Below, piece after piece: positions 60,713 through 64,000 of a stretch of 64,000 nt of DNA. The notes under the pieces were generated by a model. The model searched no databases. It worked only from the letters and a program-made list of their open reading frames with translations, and was not told where the DNA came from. The translations under genes and the position numbers were made by a program. Location: positions 1 to 64,000 of the forward strand of contig JAQYTJ010000056.1 of the NCBI GenBank assembly GCA_028724885.1, read 5' to 3'. Source of the DNA: Bacteroidales bacterium (GTDB lineage: Bacteria > Bacteroidota > Bacteroidia > Bacteroidales > UBA932). How positions within the stretch are numbered: position 1 is the stretch's first letter; each line of letters begins with the position of its first letter.

Positions 60713-62070
60713 TGACGGCTGCCCTGATAGTCTGCATAGCGCTTCTTGCCATCGTGACGGCGGTGGCGGTAAGGCAAAAGCGGCGCTATGACCGAAGCCT
60801 GCGCAAGATCCGCTATATGTTCGATTCCATCAAGAATCTTGACTATGCCTTCTGTTTTCCTGTAAATAATGTTTCTGGCGAAGATCGGCTGATTAATGCG
60901 TCCTTGAATCGGATAAAGAAACTGATCATGGATGCCAGGCTGAGCGAGGCGGAGAAAGAAAAATATTATGAATGCATCATTGACTCCGTTGACACGGGAA
61001 TCCTTGTGCTGGATGAGCACGGGTTCGTCCTGCTGCGTAATTCGGCTGCCCTGCGGCTGCTTGGGCTAGAGGTTTTGAACCATGTGTCGCAGCTGGGAAG
61101 GATTAGCGGAGATTTGGAGAAGGATTTCGTGAACCTCAGGCCAGGGGAAAAGCGCCTGGTTACGTTCAGCAATGAGAGAGGGGATGTGCATCTGGCTCTA
61201 AGAGCCACCGATGTCATGCTTCGTGGAGAGACGCACCGTCTCGTGACCGTGAGCGATATCAATAGTGAGTTGGATGAGAATGAAATCGAATCTTGGCTGA
61301 GGCTAACGCGCATCCTTGCGCACGAGATAATGAATTCAATGACTCCGGTGACTTCACTAAGCGAAACGCTTCTGAAGAAGGTGCGTTCCGGAGCTATGCG
61401 GGAGAATATGGAGGATATCGAGCAGGGGCTTAGCGTCATAAGCAAAACCGGCTCCGAACTGATAAAATTCGTCCAGAGCTACAGGAATTTCACGCATGTT
61501 CCGACGCCTCGTCCTTCGCTTTTCTATGTCAAGCAATTTGCTGAGAGAATGGTTTCCATAGCGCGACAGGGCATTGAATCTCAGACCGGCCAGCCTCAGA
61601 TGGCATATTCTTCCGTTGCAGGAGAGGATTTCGGCATCGCTTTCCACGTTGACATCCAGCCGGAAGATCTGATAGTCTATGCGGATGAAGACCTGATTGG
61701 TCATGTGGTTACGAACATATTGAAGAACGCCATTCAGGCTCCAGGGACTATGAACATCTGGTTCCATGCATATTCCGATTCCCAAGAGGCCGTGGTGATG
61801 GACATCGGCAATGACGGCGAGCCGATTCCAGAAGATGTGGCCAGGCACATATTCATGCCATTCTTCACGACGAAGAAAAACGGGAGCGGCATCGGGCTCC
61901 CAATCGCCCGGCAAATCATGCGGCTCAGCGGAGGTACTGTAACCCTTGTCACATCTCAGCCTCGCCAACCGGCATTCGACCCAGCCAGCCCTCTGGCATC
62001 AGATACCACCCATGCATCAGACACCACAGGATCGTCCCTTCGCACTATATTCGAACTGAAGTTCCCTTAG
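60709..62070 (+). CDS. NtrB-like sensor histidine kinase
   Basis: 453 residues. One N-terminal membrane helix (TAALIVCIALLAIVTAVAV, ~3-21) and no periplasmic sensor domain, so it sees the membrane or the cytoplasm. A PAS-like region (ILVLDEHGFVLLRNSAALRLLG, ~98-120), a HisKA motif RILAHEIMNSMTPV (phospho-His ~206), and an HATPase domain with NILKNAIQA (N box), DIGNDGEPI (G1) and GSGIGLPIARQI (G2). Coupled to the sigma-54 regulator gene. Together with the adaptor, permease and ATPase genes it looks like one functional unit sensing envelope or transport stress. Confidence 0.94.
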   Translation: MMTAALIVCIALLAIVTAVAVRQKRRYDRSLRKIRYMFDSIKNLDYAFCFPVNNVSGEDRLINASLNRIKKLIMDARLSEAEKEKYYECIIDSVDTGILVLDEHGFVLLRNSAALRLLGLEVLNHVSQLGRISGDLEKDFVNLRPGEKRLVTFSNERGDVHLALRATDVMLRGETHRLVTVSDINSELDENEIESWLRLTRILAHEIMNSMTPVTSLSETLLKKVRSGAMRENMEDIEQGLSVISKTGSELIKFVQSYRNFTHVPTPRPSLFYVKQFAERMVSIARQGIESQTGQPQMAYSSVAGEDFGIAFHVDIQPEDLIVYADEDLIGHVVTNILKNAIQAPGTMNIWFHAYSDSQEAVVMDIGNDGEPIPEDVARHIFMPFFTTKKNGSGIGLPIARQIMRLSGGTVTLVTSQPRQPAFDPASPLASDTTHASDTTGSSLRTIFELKFP

Positions 62071-62529
62071 TCCCCGCAACCACTCCATCCGCCGTTGTCG
62101 CTCCTGTTTTCCGCAATGGGGCACCCATTCGAGCCGTTTGCTGAGATTATATTGAGGGGCTCGGTTACTTCGTCTCTCTGCAGGTCACTCGGGAGTGGAT
62201 ATGGCTTACGATGCGATGAAGTGAAAGATGACTAATTTTTGCCAGCTTCAACTGGCAGCCAAAAGTCAGAGTAACCCCAACGCAGGCCGCTCAGATGCAC
62301 TTCGCCTCCCGAGCGATTTGCAAGGGGCTACTGTATTAAAAGTCGATGCCTAACCTTCCGCCTTAGCCCCTTTCAGAAAGCCAGGATCGCACACTGTCAC
62401 GGTGGTTCGGGACCTCACGGTGTGCAGAAAGCCTGGATCGCACACTGTCACGGTGGTTCGAGGTCTCACGGTGTGCAGAAAGCTCGAATCGCCAGCATCG
62501 GCAACCAACGGAGGCGGCTTTGTCCGAGA
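62071..62529. other. 459-base gap with tandem repeat
   Basis: No gene is seen between the histidine kinase and the convergent beta-barrel gene. The only structure is a 51-base tandem repeat at 62374-62484. Confidence 0.55.
62374..62484 (+). repeat. 51-bp tandem repeat, ~2.2 copies
   Basis: Units begin CAGAAAGCC at 62374, 62425 and (partial) 62476, exactly 51 bases apart. The first two differ at about four positions. Each contains CACACTGTCACGGTGG and ends CTCACGGTGTG, so CACAC and GTGTG can pair across ~25 bases and each unit may fold into a stem-loop. It lies 46 bases past the stop of the minus-strand barrel gene. Confidence 0.85.
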
Positions 62530-63306
62530 TCAGAAGGCGAAGCCTATGCCGAAGTATATGCTGAGTTGGGAATACTCATTGTTGCGGGAATTCATTCTGT
62601 GATGCTGGACTGTGAAGTCGTAAGTGCCTGGTTCACAGCGGTGCGGCAAATTCTTAAAGTCATATATGCCAATGCAGTCGAGCAATGAGCCGAAATACCT
62701 TGAACAAGGATCGAAATAGTGAATCAGGGCGAAGCCCGTCCTGACCATGAAGCCATTGTGTGCTTCGAAGCGGTAACCGACATTGAAGTAACCGTAACCC
62801 CTAAGTAGCGTATTCCTGACTTTATCCAGATTCTTGTATGTTCGATCACAGCCCGCATAGTCTGTAAGATAAATGGCGGCGTCATTCCTCGACGTGACGA
62901 TTTCCTGCATGTTTTGCTCTTCTACGAATTGCAGGGACCCGATTACGCCGAGGCCCAGCTCAACATGAGCCCTGTGTTCAGGCAGCAGCAGATAGGTGAG
63001 GCCTAGAGGTACGGAGAGATAATAATCATTGAGATGGACCTCGCAATCTGAATCATTACAGCCCCATGAGAAAGAGTACATATAGCCTGAGGAAAAGTAG
63101 CTAGCCCCGGTCCTCAATAAAAGTTTCTGATGCTTCATCAGCTGGCGTTCATAGCCCAGCCCGAATAAATTTGAGGCCGATCCCATCTCGAAAAAGAAGC
63201 GATTGGAATATTCACGGATGGGGATTGAAGTCTGAGCAGCTGAATTGATGCAGAACATGGCCATCAATGCGGCCACTATGGCGGAGGTCTTTAGCAATGA
63301 ATTCAT
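62530..63306 (-). CDS. Small outer-membrane beta-barrel protein
   Basis: 258 residues from MNSLLKTSAI; the longer frame to 63381 lacks a sensible N-terminus. A signal peptide ends at INSAAQ. The body has barrel strands with aromatic ends (FFEMGSASNLFGLGYERQL, GYGYFNVGYRF, FMVRTGFALIHYF) and ends in IYFGIGFAF, the terminal Phe of outer-membrane proteins. The fold is that of the small outer-membrane-protein-like families of Bacteroidetes. Two Cys pairs (CNDSDC; DPCSRYFGSLLDC) may form disulfides. Function unknown. Single gene. Confidence 0.75.
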   Translation of the reverse strand: MNSLLKTSAIVAALMAMFCINSAAQTSIPIREYSNRFFFEMGSASNLFGLGYERQLMKHQKLLLRTGASYFSSGYMYSFSWGCNDSDCEVHLNDYYLSVPLGLTYLLLPEHRAHVELGLGVIGSLQFVEEQNMQEIVTSRNDAAIYLTDYAGCDRTYKNLDKVRNTLLRGYGYFNVGYRFEAHNGFMVRTGFALIHYFDPCSRYFGSLLDCIGIYDFKNLPHRCEPGTYDFTVQHHRMNSRNNEYSQLSIYFGIGFAF

Positions 63307-63660
63307 ATCGTGGGTCTCGGATGTCCAAAAACTACCAACTAAATCCAAAGAGCATAAAACCTTGCATGAAATTATTGACAATCTGCTATTCTGTCACAGT
63401 CATATATTCCAGAGGCTCTGCTTCAGTAATTTTGATCACCCTAGACATTTTCCCCATGGGGGTCCAAGCTTTTAATATTTGTCGGCAACGATGACAACAA
63501 AAATACGTGCGGAATTGCACATGGGTGTTGCCGACCTGGTTTTTAAATTATGGGTAGGGAATGTGCGACTTCAACTGAGAGCATTGTAGGGTAAGTGACT
63601 GTTCCCAACTATTTCTGAGATACGTAGGTTTTACCCTAACCCTTTTTCATTTGCCGATGG
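63307..63660. other. 354-base gap with an inverted repeat
   Basis: No gene seen. It contains a perfect 9-base inverted repeat, GTCGGCAAC (63481-63489) with GTTGCCGAC (63527-63535), 37 bases apart, enclosing a smaller GTGC-N6-GCAC hairpin (63507-63520). Because a TTTT run follows the right arm (after CTGG), it could work as a terminator for a plus-strand transcript, though no plus-strand gene leads into it. Confidence 0.45.
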
Positions 63661-64000
63661 CTACATGAGTGGGGCAAAGAGGCGGAATATGTTGTCGATG
63701 AGGGTCTTGTAGTATGGGCGCTTGTCCCATTCCTCCTTCGTGATCTCTCGGCAGTCATCAAGATCGCTCTGGAATATTCTCTTGTAATATATTGCTGTCT
63801 CCTCGTCGTAGATGTAGGTATTTACCTCATAGTCAATGTCGAAGCTGCGGTAATCCAGGTTGGCGGTCCCGATGCTGGTCACGTAGTCATCGCAGACGAA
63901 AGTCTTGGCATGTATGAATTGATTCTTTAGGAATATCTTGACTCCTGCGTCGAGGGCTTCCGAGTAATATGCCTTGTTGGCAGGGCGCATGAATACATTG
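63661..64000 (-). CDS. Cardiolipin synthase / phospholipase D family, 3' part
   Basis: Only the last 113 codons are present; the frame runs open off the right edge of the window. The second HKD motif is seen as HAKTFVCDD (His, Lys and Asp in the HxKx4D pattern), followed by SIGTANLDYRSFDIDYEVN and a helix to the end LFAPLM. This C-terminus is typical of bacterial cardiolipin synthases, which join two phosphatidylglycerols at the membrane. The N-terminal half, with the membrane helices and first HKD motif, lies outside. Confidence 0.85.
   Translation of the reverse strand, partial: NVFMRPANKAYYSEALDAGVKIFLKNQFIHAKTFVCDDYVTSIGTANLDYRSFDIDYEVNTYIYDEETAIYYKRIFQSDLDDCREITKEEWDKRPYYKTLIDNIFRLFAPLM

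Overview
The window is chromosomal DNA from a member of the Bacteroidota, most likely a host- or gut-associated Bacteroidales species. The evidence is repeated promoters with the Bacteroidetes -7 box TAnnTTTG, BACON-domain lipoproteins, a PorV-type barrel with a type IX secretion (T9SS) cargo, DUF4837 and DUF5020 proteins, a Bacteroidetes-style division cluster, and anaerobic metabolism (class III ribonucleotide reductase, desulfoferrodoxin). Genus cannot be set from the sequence alone. No integrase, transposase, CRISPR array or rRNA is seen.

Layout. 1-1466 is gene-poor and full of short palindromic and tandem repeats. 1467-5410 (minus) is a tight apt / GH78 alpha-L-rhamnosidase / HD-domain operon, divergent from a DUF5020 outer-membrane protein and an NCS2 purine permease (5.5-7.7 kb). 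nrdD-nrdG (7.9-10.7 kb) have a -7 box and a 5'-terminal hairpin. 10.7-11.7 kb holds what looks like a decayed gene. metY (11.8-13.0 kb, plus) converges on a seven-gene minus-strand operon (13.2-24.8 kb): BACON lipoprotein, T9SS-targeted subtilisin, PorV/PorQ-like barrel, two DUF4988/PL29-N-type lipoproteins, a triple-BIG2 lipoprotein and a second BACON lipoprotein. Its ~260-nt leader can form an H-type pseudoknot behind a well-spaced promoter. This operon is the least explained part of the window.

25.8-32.6 kb carries housekeeping genes: DUF4837, tRNA-Glu, rpsT, tRNA-Pro, an esterase, a small membrane protein, greA, a HIT protein, a thioredoxin-fold lipoprotein lacking its cysteines, and gltX. 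32.6-48.2 kb (minus) is the complete dcw cluster mraZ-rsmH-ftsL-ftsI-murE-mraY-murD-ftsW-murG-murC-ftsQ-ftsA-ftsZ, which makes lipid II and builds the divisome. Four TGGAA direct repeats at exact 10-bp spacing lie upstream of the mraZ -7 box.

48.4-54.6 kb holds tcdA, a DUF456 protein, a GH123-like hydrolase, desulfoferrodoxin, and a TonB-dependent receptor beside a NikR-like regulator that has lost most of its nickel ligands. 54.8-62.1 kb is an efflux unit: HlyD adaptor, FtsX/MacB-type permease, ATPase, sigma-54 response regulator and histidine kinase. The right edge has a small beta-barrel protein, a 51-bp tandem repeat, and the 3' end of a phospholipase D / cardiolipin synthase gene cut by the window.
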